The notes beneath the pieces were generated by a model that saw nothing but the letters and a program-made list of their open reading frames with translations, had not been told where the DNA came from and did no database searches. Below, in pieces: positions 9,220 to 18,303 of a stretch of DNA of 64,000 nt. Source of the stretch: JAWKNZ01 sp041391425. Lineage in GTDB: Bacteria; Bdellovibrionota_B; Oligoflexia; Oligoflexales; JAWKNZ01. Positions within the stretch are counted from its first letter, which is position 1; every line of letters starts with the position of its first letter. The stretch covers positions 62,001 through 126,000 of the forward strand of contig JAWKNZ010000008.1 of the NCBI GenBank assembly GCA_041391425.1, written 5' to 3'. Made by a program: the position numbers and the translations under genes.

Positions 9220-10521
9220 ATGAATCCAACTACCATCGAAATAATCGCTACAACCATGTTTGCTCTTGCCGTCTGCCATACATTTCTCGTTTCAAAATTC
9301 GAACGCCTCGCTCACAAATATCCAGTTGGATCTATTGGCGAAAACTTTTTTCATTTTTTAGCCGAAGTCGAAGTTGTATTTGGTCTTTGGGGTGGACTGT
9401 TCCTTGCCTTTTATAGTGCTCTAGAAGGTTTTTTAATTACTGATGAACATCATAAAGTCATTGGCGGAACCATTCATTATCTTGAACAAATTAATTTTAC
9501 TGAAGCTGCCTTTGTTTTCGTTGTAATGTCTATTGCAGCCACACGGCCAATATTGATCCTCTCTGAAAAAGCTATCTTTGCAGGCTCTAAAATATTACCA
9601 CTTCCACAGAAAATGGCCTTCTATGTAACCACCCTTACGTTAGGTCCAATACTAGGAAGCTTTATCACAGAACCAGCAGCTATGACAGTTACAGCACTAG
9701 TACTGCTCGATAAATTTTACAACTCCAATATGAGTAGAAAGTTTAAATATGCAACAATTGGGCTACTATTTGTTAATATCTCAATCGGTTGAACTCTTAC
9801 CAACTTTGCAGCACCTCCTGTTCTAATGGTTGCAGGAAAATGGAATTGGGGCATATCAGACATGATTGCACTGTTTGGCTACAAAGCAATAGTAGCAATA
9901 TTCATCTCAACTGCTGTCATTACGATGATTTTTAGAAAAGAGCTACAAGGCAATGTCAAAATTGAGGATGGCCCATCACTAAAGGCCCATCCACCTCTTT
10001 GGATCACATTATTCCATCTTTTTTCCCTGGCCATAGTAGTAGTGACAGCGCACCATATGACTTTCTTTCTCGGATACTTTCTATTCTTCTTAGGTTTTTG
10101 CGACGTAACTGAAGAATATCAAGATCAGATCAAACTTAAAGAATCTTTGTTAGTAGGTTTTTTTCTTGGCGGACTTGTCACCCTAGGCAATCTACAAGCA
10201 TGGTGGCTAGGACCTTTGATTGGACAACTCAGTGATTTTACTTTATTTTCAGGCTCTACAGCCTTAACAGCCATAACGGACAATGCAGCCCTTACTTATT
10301 TAGGATCGTTAGTTGAACTCAGCGACAGCGCCAAGTTCAATCTAGTTGCTGGCGCCGTTACTGGAGGTGGTTTGACTGTTATAGCCAATGCCCCAAACCC
10401 AGCTGGCTTTGGTATTTTAAAGCACTCATTTGGTGAATCTGGTATTAGCCCTCTAGGATTACTTGCAAGCGCATTATTCCCAACAATTGTAGCAGCAATA
10501 TGCTTCCAAATATTACCTTAG
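9220..10521 (+). pseudogene. Putative Na+/H+ antiporter (PF07399-type) with in-frame TGA
   Basis: The two halves, 9220-9792 and 9793-10521, form one reading frame of about 434 codons broken only by a TGA at 9790-9792. The joined product is a polytopic inner-membrane protein with phrases typical of the 'putative Na+/H+ antiporter' family: ITEPAAMTVTALVLLDKF, TLTNFAAPPVLMVA, AITDNAALTYLGS and NAPNPAGFGIL. The stop falls in a conserved loop (ISIG-stop-TLTNFAAPP) where a glycine would be expected, so GGA to TGA is the likely change. The start is ATG 9220 with GAGG 7 nt upstream; a TTG one codon earlier is less likely. UGA is an ordinary stop elsewhere in the window, so recoding is not assumed. 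A 182-codon in-frame downstream fragment remains, with no obvious restart signal. Confidence 0.8.
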
Positions 10522-11221
10522 CTGCCTGCACTTACCTTCATTGTTTCAAAATAACTTTAAGTACGCATTTAAATAAATGTGTACTATAGGGCAATTTGAA
10601 AGCAATTCACTTAAGATTCGACGAATACTTTATCTTGCTTTGTTTCAGTAAAATAGATGATAAACTACAAAATCATCTACTAGGGCGTGTTGACGTTTCA
10701 TTTCCTACTACGAAAATGAAACGTCAACACGCCCTAAATTGTCCGATGATTTTCTGATATCTCCCGCCTAGTAATTCCTCAGTAAGATAGTGCTCATATG
10801 CTGTATGGAAACAAATATAAAAACTAAATGAACTAAATAAATATTATTTAGCTTAAGAATATAGCAAATAATATTAAATGGTTATATCTATCCATTTTAA
10901 TTTATAAATTAATCAGATATGATGTAGTTAAAGGTCGATCAAATATTAGAGATTGTTCAAATTATTTTTGACAGACTCCAAACACAAAACGAAAATGCCT
11001 TATTAGAATAAAAGATACAGTACGGCATAGATCGTTAGGGAAAGAGCATCCGTCGCTCTAAGTAAAATTGAAGTCTCTCGAATACTTCGGTAAGGGTTTT
11101 CGATTTTTTAAACTTAATCTAAGTAAAGTATTTGAAATATAAAAATCACCATTTTGAGTGTTCGTGGTAAGTACGATAATTGAATGATTTATAAATATTT
11201 TATAATGAGCAAGGAACTTTC
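10522..11221. other. 700-bp intergenic region with one perfect palindrome
   Basis: Very AT-rich. Apart from the inverted repeat at 10681-10736, I see no gene, RNA or further long repeat. The right part must contain the promoter and ribosome-binding site (AAGGA about 8 nt before ATG 11222) of the REC-TPR gene. Confidence 0.5.
10681..10736. repeat. Perfect 23-bp inverted repeat bounded by TA
   Basis: TAGGGCGTGTTGACGTTTC... at 10681-10703 is exactly complementary to 10714-10736, leaving a 10-nt loop. The element begins and ends with TA, which could be the target duplication of a Tc1/IS630-type miniature element. It is much more GC-rich than its surroundings. It could also fold as a stable hairpin in RNA, but there is no U-tract beside it, so a terminator is less likely. 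Confidence 0.85.
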
Positions 11222-13417
11222 ATGAATTGTATTATGAAAATACGTAGGCCTCAGGCTTGCTCTGTGCTTGTAATAGAAAGTATCAGTTCAATACGTCAGT
11301 TATTCATTGATTCACTGAAAGACATAGGATTCGAACGAATAGTAGGATTCGCGAACGGTAAAGATGCTTTACATTTTATGGAGGTAGAACATATAGATTT
11401 AGCCATTATGCCGTTTGCCATGCAAGATGGGACCAATGCTATACATTTTCTTAAAATTATTACTGAAAACCCTACTTTAAGAGATACACGAATATCCATA
11501 TTCATAGACCCAACTACCGAAGATTACATATTGCCTTTGGCTTTTGAGCTAGGGCTTTTATCTTGGCATCAGAAATCTTTTATTCGCGACGATATACAAG
11601 AAGAGATCAAGAAATTACTTGAAGTTGCTCAATCTCATGACTGGAATGGGGTCTTAACTTCTGCATTCTATTTGCGTAGTTTTTTGAAAGAAAAAAATTA
11701 CAAAAATTCACTATTAGCACTAGAACAAAGCATCCTTAAATTTAGACCTGGATCAACTGTACAATTATTAAACTTAGCAGATGCGCTTTTTCGCTCCGGC
11801 CATGAAGAAAAAGGGTTAATAATATTAAAACAATGTGAACTTATTGATGAACGCACAACACCATTATGTGAATCGCTTATCGAATTACATCATTTAGATA
11901 TCAGGTCTCATCCTAGCCAATATGATATTAGCTCTATGAATGCATTGGGAATCAAAATTGCTCTTATTGTTGATTCAGACATCGCTGTTTTAAGTCAATG
12001 TGAAAAACTACTTACAGCGGTTGGAGTAAAAAAAATATTAACATTTGAAAATGGCCAAAAAGCAATAGATTGGATTGAATCCAGTGCAGATAGGCCTGAA
12101 TTGGTCCTAACCGAATGGAAGCTACCTGGCCTTACAGGACCAATATTAATTCAACGCCTGAGAAAAGCAGGACTCGTTGATATACCAATTATCGCAATAA
12201 GCTCTCTGATACAATCATCTGACTTTCCTATTTTAAAAGAGATCGGTGTCGACGATTGTATAGAAAAACCTTTTGGAAAAACTGATTTTTTCAAAAAAAT
12301 CGTTTGGACTCTCCAAGAAAATAAATGCCCAAAGGAACACAAATCTCTTCAGTTCAAGATAAGTCGGCTGCTTCAATCTGGAAGTAGGTCAGAAGCTGAG
12401 AGACTTATGAGTCAATTGTTTTCTGATGATAGATTAGATGATACCATTCGCAAAGAAATTGAGATCGAATATCTATTTACTTTCAATAAATTTGAAGAAG
12501 TTTGCCACCTAGGAGTTGATATTGTTGAAAAGGGTTATGCATCATTAAAGATTTTAAATATGGTTGGCAAATCTTTATTAGAACTCAAAAAATATGATTT
12601 AGCACTGCAATACCTAGAGAAAGCAAGTGAGATTTCTCCAATCAATATTGATCGACTTTTAAATTTGACACAAATTTCAATGAAGATGGAAAACCTCGAG
12701 ATAGCAGAACTTCACGTTTTAAAAGCGGAGTCTCTCGACCCCAAAAACCCAGAAGTATTAGAAATGAAATGCAAGGTTCATATCGAGGCAGATAAAGTTG
12801 ATGAAGCTCAAGAACTAATGTACGAGCTAGATTCAGGATTAAAGATAGCCTCGTTTATGAACACAAGTGCTGTATCTTTAATTAAGAATGGGAGATTTGA
12901 AAAAGGTATCGCCCTTTATCATAAAACAATCAAATCAATACCGCTGATATGGCGCGAGAAAAAATTAGCAGTACAATATAATCTAGCTTTAGCACTTGCA
13001 AAATATGGAAACTTAAAGGAATCATTAGAAATTTTACATAAAATCGACCAACCTCCTCAATATTTTACATCGTCTAAAATCATTTCTTTGAAAAAGAAAA
13101 TCGAAACAAGTATAAATACCGGAATGGCCTTGGAGCTAAAGACAAGCCAATGTGAAGAAATACCTATACATGACCTAATAGAAGAAGAAAGTATCTCAGA
13201 TAACTATGAAGAAATTTCAGTTGAAAATACCACACATCTAACCAGATCAAATCATGACACCATCTCAATAGATGATCTCATTTCAAACCTTAATATCAGC
13301 GTAGGCGATATCTGTTGTTATCTTCTTTTTTATTTTATTGAAAACGAAGATAAGGAAGAAGGAAAGCTTTTAGATAAACTTCCCATATTCAAACCACGAC
13401 TAAGTATTAAAATCTAA
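11222..13417 (+). CDS. Protein with two degenerate receiver domains and TPR repeats
   Basis: 731 residues. A first receiver-like domain (about 12-130) and a second (about 243-365) are separated and followed by TPR-type helices, densest from about 430 to 620, with a Ser/Glu-rich tail. In the first receiver the phospho-acceptor Asp position is Pro64 (in AIMPFAM) and the acidic pair is altered, while Lys118 is kept. In the second, the acceptor is Glu298 (in LVLTEW), with Asp251/Asp253 and Lys349 kept. Neither can be phosphorylated in the usual way, so the protein probably acts as a scaffold or reads protein partners. ATG 11222 has AAGGA upstream. It stands alone. Similar REC-TPR proteins occur in delta-like bacteria; no named orthologue is recognised. 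Confidence 0.8.
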   Translation: MNCIMKIRRPQACSVLVIESISSIRQLFIDSLKDIGFERIVGFANGKDALHFMEVEHIDLAIMPFAMQDGTNAIHFLKIITENPTLRDTRISIFIDPTTEDYILPLAFELGLLSWHQKSFIRDDIQEEIKKLLEVAQSHDWNGVLTSAFYLRSFLKEKNYKNSLLALEQSILKFRPGSTVQLLNLADALFRSGHEEKGLIILKQCELIDERTTPLCESLIELHHLDIRSHPSQYDISSMNALGIKIALIVDSDIAVLSQCEKLLTAVGVKKILTFENGQKAIDWIESSADRPELVLTEWKLPGLTGPILIQRLRKAGLVDIPIIAISSLIQSSDFPILKEIGVDDCIEKPFGKTDFFKKIVWTLQENKCPKEHKSLQFKISRLLQSGSRSEAERLMSQLFSDDRLDDTIRKEIEIEYLFTFNKFEEVCHLGVDIVEKGYASLKILNMVGKSLLELKKYDLALQYLEKASEISPINIDRLLNLTQISMKMENLEIAELHVLKAESLDPKNPEVLEMKCKVHIEADKVDEAQELMYELDSGLKIASFMNTSAVSLIKNGRFEKGIALYHKTIKSIPLIWREKKLAVQYNLALALAKYGNLKESLEILHKIDQPPQYFTSSKIISLKKKIETSINTGMALELKTSQCEEIPIHDLIEEESISDNYEEISVENTTHLTRSNHDTISIDDLISNLNISVGDICCYLLFYFIENEDKEEGKLLDKLPIFKPRLSIKI

Positions 13418-13569
13418 ACGCTTTGAAAGCAAAAGATATCCACCATAAACAACGCAATAATCAAAAAAGCCTGATAATCACTAACTCTCACATTGCACTA
13501 ATGAACTGCCTACCCATCTCCCGCAACAGATTTGGGCAGGCCTCTATTAATGCCATAGAAGGCCTCAAA

Positions 13570-15237
13570 CTAATCAGGCCTTAATTCTCGGCGCAAAATC
13601 TTCCCAACATTGGTTTTAGGAAGTTCACTTCTGAATTCGTAATGTTTAGGGACTTTATAGCCCGTCAATTCCTTCTTACAAAATGCCTTCAATTCAACTT
13701 CTGTTAAATTTTCATCCTTTTTAACAACAAAAAGCTTAACGACTTCCCCACTTTTTTCGCATGGCACCCCAATAGCTGCAACCTCCAATACCCCGGGATG
13801 AGTCGCAACAACATCTTCAATCTCGTTAGGAAATACATTAAAGCCCGACACTAAAATCATATCCTTCTTTCGATCGACCAACTTTACAAATCCATTTGGG
13901 TCCATCACGCCAATATCACCAGTTTTAAAATAGCCATCAGCAGTCATTACTTTCGCTGTTTCTTCTGGACGCTGCCAATAACCTTGCATAACTTGCGGCC
14001 CACGAATCGCAATTTCTCCAACTTCACCAATTGATAGCTCCTTATTATCTTCCGACAAAATAGCAACCTCTGTAGAAGGAAGAGGCAAGCCTACTGTACC
14101 ATTATAATCTTGAAGGTTCACTGGATTCATACATGCAGCCGGAGAAGTTTCGGTCAATCCGTACGCTTCTAACAAGACTCCACCCGTCACCTCCTTCCAT
14201 TTTTCAGCCACAGTTTTTTGAACAGCCATTCCACCACCCAAAGTTAACCGTAAATGAGAAAAATCCAAATCAGAAAATCCAGGAGTATGCAACAGTCCAT
14301 TAAATAGCGTATTCACCCCCGTCATAGCAGTAAATTTCCACTTGGATAATTCTTTAACAAATCCTGGCATATCTCGAGGATTCGTGATCAAAACATTCAA
14401 TCCCCCCCTAGAGCTAAACAACAGGCAATTGGCTAACAAAGAAAAGATATGATAAAGAGGTAATGCCGTAATAACAATCCCTTCACCAGCCTTGATAAGA
14501 GAATCAATCCAACCACTAGCTTGCATTAAATTGGATACCATATTGCCATGCGTAAGGACCGCACCTTTAGACACACCAGTTGTACCCCCGGTGTATTGAA
14601 GAAATGCAATATCTTGAGCAGCAATACTAGGTTTATTGAATTTACTCTGGTCCCCATCTCTCAGAGTATCATTAAAGGATATAGCATCGGAGATATTATA
14701 ATCCGGTACCATTTTCTTAATATTCTTAATCACAAAATTAACTACATAGTTCTTAGGAAAGGATAACTGATCACCTAACTGCGTTACAATTACATGTTTA
14801 AGACCTGCAGCACTTCGAACCTCTTCAACAAGCTTGGCAGCATTCGCAAACACAACAATAGTTTCAGCACCTGCATCAACAAGTTGATGTTGCAATTCGC
14901 GTGCCGTATAAAGTGGGTTCACATTAACCGCGATCATTTTTGCCTGAAGGATGCCATATAATGCTATCGGATATTGCAAAATATTAGGCATCATTAGAGC
15001 TACACGAGCACCTTCTTTCAATCCAAGTTGATTTTGTAAATAACTTGCAAATTTTAGGCTTTTTTCTTTCAGCTCCGCAAAGGTTATGGTCGTTCCCATG
15101 TTGTGAAAAGCAGGCCTTCCACCATACCGGTTAAATGATTGGTTTAAAACATCAGCTAAACTACTATACTTGGAAGTATCAATTTCATGAGGAACACCGT
15201 TTAAGTAGCTTTTCAACCATACTTTTTCCATAGCCAA
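13570..15237 (-). CDS. fadD: Long-chain fatty-acid CoA ligase
   Basis: A 555-residue ANL-superfamily enzyme that activates fatty acids through acyl-AMP to acyl-CoA. Visible are the P-loop YTGGTTGVSKGA, the A5 motif EAYGLTETSP, the hinge region TGDIGVMDPNGFVKLVDRKKDMI, and the C-terminal catalytic Lys in TNVGKILRREL. FadD-typical phrases include NVNPLYTARELQHQL. No signal peptide, as expected for a cytosolic or membrane-peripheral enzyme. The start is ATG 15237. The gene is divergent from the phosphatase-like lipoprotein gene across about 80 nt, which must hold both promoters. The coding strand contains a G7 tract (14402-14408). Confidence 0.93.
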   Translation of the reverse strand: MAMEKVWLKSYLNGVPHEIDTSKYSSLADVLNQSFNRYGGRPAFHNMGTTITFAELKEKSLKFASYLQNQLGLKEGARVALMMPNILQYPIALYGILQAKMIAVNVNPLYTARELQHQLVDAGAETIVVFANAAKLVEEVRSAAGLKHVIVTQLGDQLSFPKNYVVNFVIKNIKKMVPDYNISDAISFNDTLRDGDQSKFNKPSIAAQDIAFLQYTGGTTGVSKGAVLTHGNMVSNLMQASGWIDSLIKAGEGIVITALPLYHIFSLLANCLLFSSRGGLNVLITNPRDMPGFVKELSKWKFTAMTGVNTLFNGLLHTPGFSDLDFSHLRLTLGGGMAVQKTVAEKWKEVTGGVLLEAYGLTETSPAACMNPVNLQDYNGTVGLPLPSTEVAILSEDNKELSIGEVGEIAIRGPQVMQGYWQRPEETAKVMTADGYFKTGDIGVMDPNGFVKLVDRKKDMILVSGFNVFPNEIEDVVATHPGVLEVAAIGVPCEKSGEVVKLFVVKKDENLTEVELKAFCKKELTGYKVPKHYEFRSELPKTNVGKILRRELRPD

Positions 15238-15318
15238 ATCCCAATTTAAATTTTATTTTAAACAATTAAGACGCAAATTAGAGTATTCATTAATTCATAT
15301 AAATACTAGGTTGTTTTT

Positions 15319-15900
15319 ATGTTTAACAAAAAGCTGCTTATCCTGTCTATTTTTTTTACTAATAGCTGTATTTTAGGAACAGATGGAGAGGGTAATTTTA
15401 CAGATAATTATCCACGAGATGATCAAAAATACAGCTTTCATAAAAATACCCCTACCCTCACCGGGGGTGGGGGCAAAAAAATTAAACGCTACCAAAACTA
15501 TTTTTTTGCAGGCAGTTTAGACAATAGCATGCTTTTATACGCCAAAGCGGCAGGGGTGAAGCTAGTTATCGATTTAAAACAAGCTTCTAAACAAACCCAG
15601 ACTGATCAAGTAGAATGCCAAGCTCTGGGAATAACTTACTTGGGACACTCAGTCCCAATGCATTATACGCTCAATGATGACACCGTAGCAAAATTCACAG
15701 CAATATTGCCTAAAGAACAAAACAACAACTCTGTATTGATCCAACACACGACACCCGATCTTCCCGCTGCATTATTTGCGGCTTACCTTGCATCTAAAAG
15801 CAACCTCAATTTAGAATCTACCCTAGCAATTGCCAGGGCTATTGGTTTAAGATCGGTATCGATAGAAAAACAATTGATCAAATATCTAACAAAAACATAA
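15319..15900 (+). CDS. Lipoprotein with phosphatase-like (DUF442-type) fold lacking the catalytic Cys
   Basis: 193 residues with lipoprotein signal MFNKKLLILSIFFTNSC (Cys17). The mature part has the pattern of tyrosine-phosphatase-like DUF442 proteins: a strand-helix start YFFAGSLDNSMLLYAKAAGVKL, then VIDLK, an 'LGITYLGHSVPM' strand, and a final loop where HCxxGxxR is expected. Here that loop reads QHTTPDLPAAL: Thr144 replaces the nucleophile Cys, and the Gly and Arg are gone. The family assignment is from this pattern only. It is probably a non-catalytic binding protein on the periplasmic side. Residues about 48-56 are encoded by GGGGGTGGGGGC followed by A7, a slippage-prone stretch. The esterase gene follows 20 nt downstream, so the two are probably co-transcribed. 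Confidence 0.6.
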   Translation: MFNKKLLILSIFFTNSCILGTDGEGNFTDNYPRDDQKYSFHKNTPTLTGGGGKKIKRYQNYFFAGSLDNSMLLYAKAAGVKLVIDLKQASKQTQTDQVECQALGITYLGHSVPMHYTLNDDTVAKFTAILPKEQNNNSVLIQHTTPDLPAALFAAYLASKSNLNLESTLAIARAIGLRSVSIEKQLIKYLTKT

Positions 15901-15920
15901 ATAGGACCGACAATTAAATT

Positions 15921-16640
15921 ATGAGCACTCCATACCGGCAAAGAAAAATAGCTCAGCTAAATGTAATAGAAAAATCAAGCTCAAAGAATGGACCATGGAT
16001 TATACTCTTACATGGCTATGGCGCTGATGCTGCCGACCTCGCATCTTTAGCTCAAGTCATCCCCACGCCAGAAAATATAAATTGGATATTTCCAGATGCA
16101 CCACTTAAAGTGCCAATCGGACCTCATATTACCGGACGAGCCTGGTTTCCGATTGATATGGCTGAAATAGAAAAAGCCATGATGCAAGGAAAACATAGAG
16201 ATATGTCAAACTATACCCCGTCTGGACTTGCCCGAGCTAGATCCCTCGTTTTAGAAATGATCTCGGAACTACAAGTGCCTTTCGATGACATAATTTTAGG
16301 AGGCTTTAGCCAGGGCGCCATGTTATCAACTGATATTTGCCTACGTTCAGACATCTTACCTAAAGGGCTAGTATTGCTATCAGGGACCCTTCTTAACAAA
16401 GACATCTGGCAACAATTCGCTCTGAAAAGAGCTGGCTTAAAATTTTTTCAAAGCCATGGAACGGCAGATCCAATATTAGGGTTTAAACAAGCCAACGACT
16501 TAAACAAACTGCTCACAGATTCTGGCCTTATCGGTAGCTTGCATGCATTTGAAGGCGGGCATGAAATCCCACCTAATATCATTTCAAAACTGACTGACTA
16601 TATCCAATTAGTAAGCAATGAGATACGGCCTACCATGTGA
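15921..16640 (+). CDS. Phospholipase/carboxylesterase-family alpha/beta hydrolase
   Basis: 239 residues with the complete catalytic triad of the carboxylesterase family (YpfH, acyl-protein thioesterase relatives): Ser in GGFSQGAM, Asp in HGTADPIL, His in EGGHEIP. The oxyanion loop LLHGYGADAAD and the 'WIFPDAP' segment are also typical. No signal peptide, so cytoplasmic. It hydrolyses esters of small acyl compounds or lysophospholipids; the true substrate cannot be told. It follows the lipoprotein gene by 20 nt and ends in TGA. Confidence 0.85.
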   Translation: MSTPYRQRKIAQLNVIEKSSSKNGPWIILLHGYGADAADLASLAQVIPTPENINWIFPDAPLKVPIGPHITGRAWFPIDMAEIEKAMMQGKHRDMSNYTPSGLARARSLVLEMISELQVPFDDIILGGFSQGAMLSTDICLRSDILPKGLVLLSGTLLNKDIWQQFALKRAGLKFFQSHGTADPILGFKQANDLNKLLTDSGLIGSLHAFEGGHEIPPNIISKLTDYIQLVSNEIRPTM

Positions 16641-17174
16641 TGGTATAATACAATATATATCATTAATTATAGTAGGTTATAACTAATCAGCTACAAAACA
16701 GCCGGTCATAGAAGCAATAATCAGATAAAAATTTTAACCTCAAATCTATTAGCTAGTAAGACTATAGGCTTGAGGAAACTACCATTGTTTCACATCATTT
16801 AAGAATCTACCCATCAATCGGCTCTTTTTACGCCTAAAAAGCTCAATCAATCGACAAACCAAAGATTGTAATAAGCAGCAACTAAGTTCATTCAACTTTA
16901 CTCTTCTATTCATTTACATAACAATACCACAACTAAAGCATCTAAAAACGATTTTAAATCAATACCGCTAATAGGCTCAAACCGATACCCCATGAGAGGT
17001 AACAAAAGTAAACCACTCACCATAGAATGCTGCTAAACACAAACTAGATTATTACATAACAGGCTGTAATTAAATGAATTTCATTTGGAACGGTGATTGC
17101 ACTTACAGAATTATTGACGCAGTGACTGTGTCAGAAAAAACTAGTGAACTGTGAACATGATTATGGAGATTGCT
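16641..17174. other. Intergenic region, about 530 bp, nothing recognised
   Basis: AT-rich. Only weak imperfect palindromes are visible, for example near 16825-16850 (CTTTTTA/TAAAAAG). No open frame with a plausible start. It must contain the promoter of the DUF4360 gene at its right end. Confidence 0.4.
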
Positions 17175-18191
17175 GTGAAAAACCAAAATATCTTTTCGTT
17201 ATCGCTTTTAGGAGTTTGTCTTTCTAGCCAAGTAGCGTTCGCAGATAACCCTGATCCAAGCCAAATTTATATGAATACAATATCATATCAAGGTTCAGGA
17301 TGTGAGGATGGAAGGGTAGCATACGATATTTCCGAAGACGGACAAGCTATGACAATCCTATTCGACGATTACTCGGTCGAAACGGGAAGAAATCCCCTAT
17401 CTCAAAAAGACTGCACACTTATCCTTAATATGCATATTCCTGAAGGCTGGTCGTTTGCATTATTCGCAATCGAATACTCAGGCTATACAAGCCTCAGCCG
17501 ATTTAATATGGCACAATTAGATAGTAAGTACTGGTTTGATGGCACCATTCAAACTAAGCTTCCGGCCATGAAAATACACGGCCCGTATGTTAATGACTTT
17601 ATTAGATCTAACCAATTAAACTTGAATTCCAACATTGCTTGGTCAAAATGCGGTGGAACCAACAAAAATCTAAATTTAAAAACGAAATTGTCTATCAAGC
17701 CAAATACTGGAAACCGATGGAATCCAAACGGAACAGGGAATATGATGTTAGATTCGGTCGATGGAGAAATCAGAAGCCAATTAAGCTTAGCTTGGAAAAA
17801 ATGCTCTAGTAATCAGCTCGTAGACATTTATAGACTATTTAATGGAAAAGACCGTATGTTTAGCCTCGATCCAAATGAAGGATCTTCTCTAGGTTATCAA
17901 TCCGAAGGCGCAAAATTTGCATTACTAAGCGACCAAATACCTGGAACTCATGCAATCTATCGATGCGTAAACCTTTTAAATGGTGATCACTTTCTTTCTA
18001 AGCAAGCAAATTGTGAAGGTGCAAGAGCAGAGGGAATTTTAGGTTATGCAAAAACGGACAATGCTCCAGGATTACGTCAGCTTTATCGCTGTTATAGCCC
18101 TAGGCTAAAAGACTTTGCATCAACGGCAGAATTACAAGAATGTCACAATAATGGTTATACTGTTTCACAGCAATTAGGTTGGGTTAAATAA
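17175..18191 (+). CDS. Exported DUF4360 protein fused to a C-terminal DUF5648-like repeat region
   Basis: I prefer the GTG start at 17175, which has GGAG 6 nt upstream and gives a clean signal peptide (MKNQNIFSLSLLGVCLSSQ, cut after VAFA); an in-frame GTG at 17151 is the alternative. Residues about 25-215 match the DUF4360 pattern seen again at 58251-58883: GSGC, ISEDGQAMTILFDDY, LNMHIPEGWSF, then SVDGE and LAWKKC. The last ~120 residues carry tandem units of the DUF5648 type (IYRLFNGKDRMFSLDPNEG..., IYRCVNLLNGDHFLS, LYRCYSPRLKDF), each with LYR/IYR and an EG or GY turn. Both domains are secreted families of unknown chemistry; the repeats are usually found on cell-surface or secreted proteins. 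Several Cys residues may form disulphides. Confidence 0.72.
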   Translation: MKNQNIFSLSLLGVCLSSQVAFADNPDPSQIYMNTISYQGSGCEDGRVAYDISEDGQAMTILFDDYSVETGRNPLSQKDCTLILNMHIPEGWSFALFAIEYSGYTSLSRFNMAQLDSKYWFDGTIQTKLPAMKIHGPYVNDFIRSNQLNLNSNIAWSKCGGTNKNLNLKTKLSIKPNTGNRWNPNGTGNMMLDSVDGEIRSQLSLAWKKCSSNQLVDIYRLFNGKDRMFSLDPNEGSSLGYQSEGAKFALLSDQIPGTHAIYRCVNLLNGDHFLSKQANCEGARAEGILGYAKTDNAPGLRQLYRCYSPRLKDFASTAELQECHNNGYTVSQQLGWVK

Positions 18192-18303
18192 TTTTCAAAA
18201 GATATTATAAAAACACCTGATTTGGAAGCTGCTTGACGTACATAAATAAAGATAGTGTAAATTAGGCAGCTTCTGATTAAAAGATTGATCTGTTATTTGC
18301 AAC

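Noticed and set aside
9790..9792. UGA as selenocysteine or as glycine (alternative code)
   Set aside because: Other genes here end in TGA (sigF, the esterase), no selenocysteine-insertion element is recognisable, and the family position does not call for Cys. A mutation is simpler.
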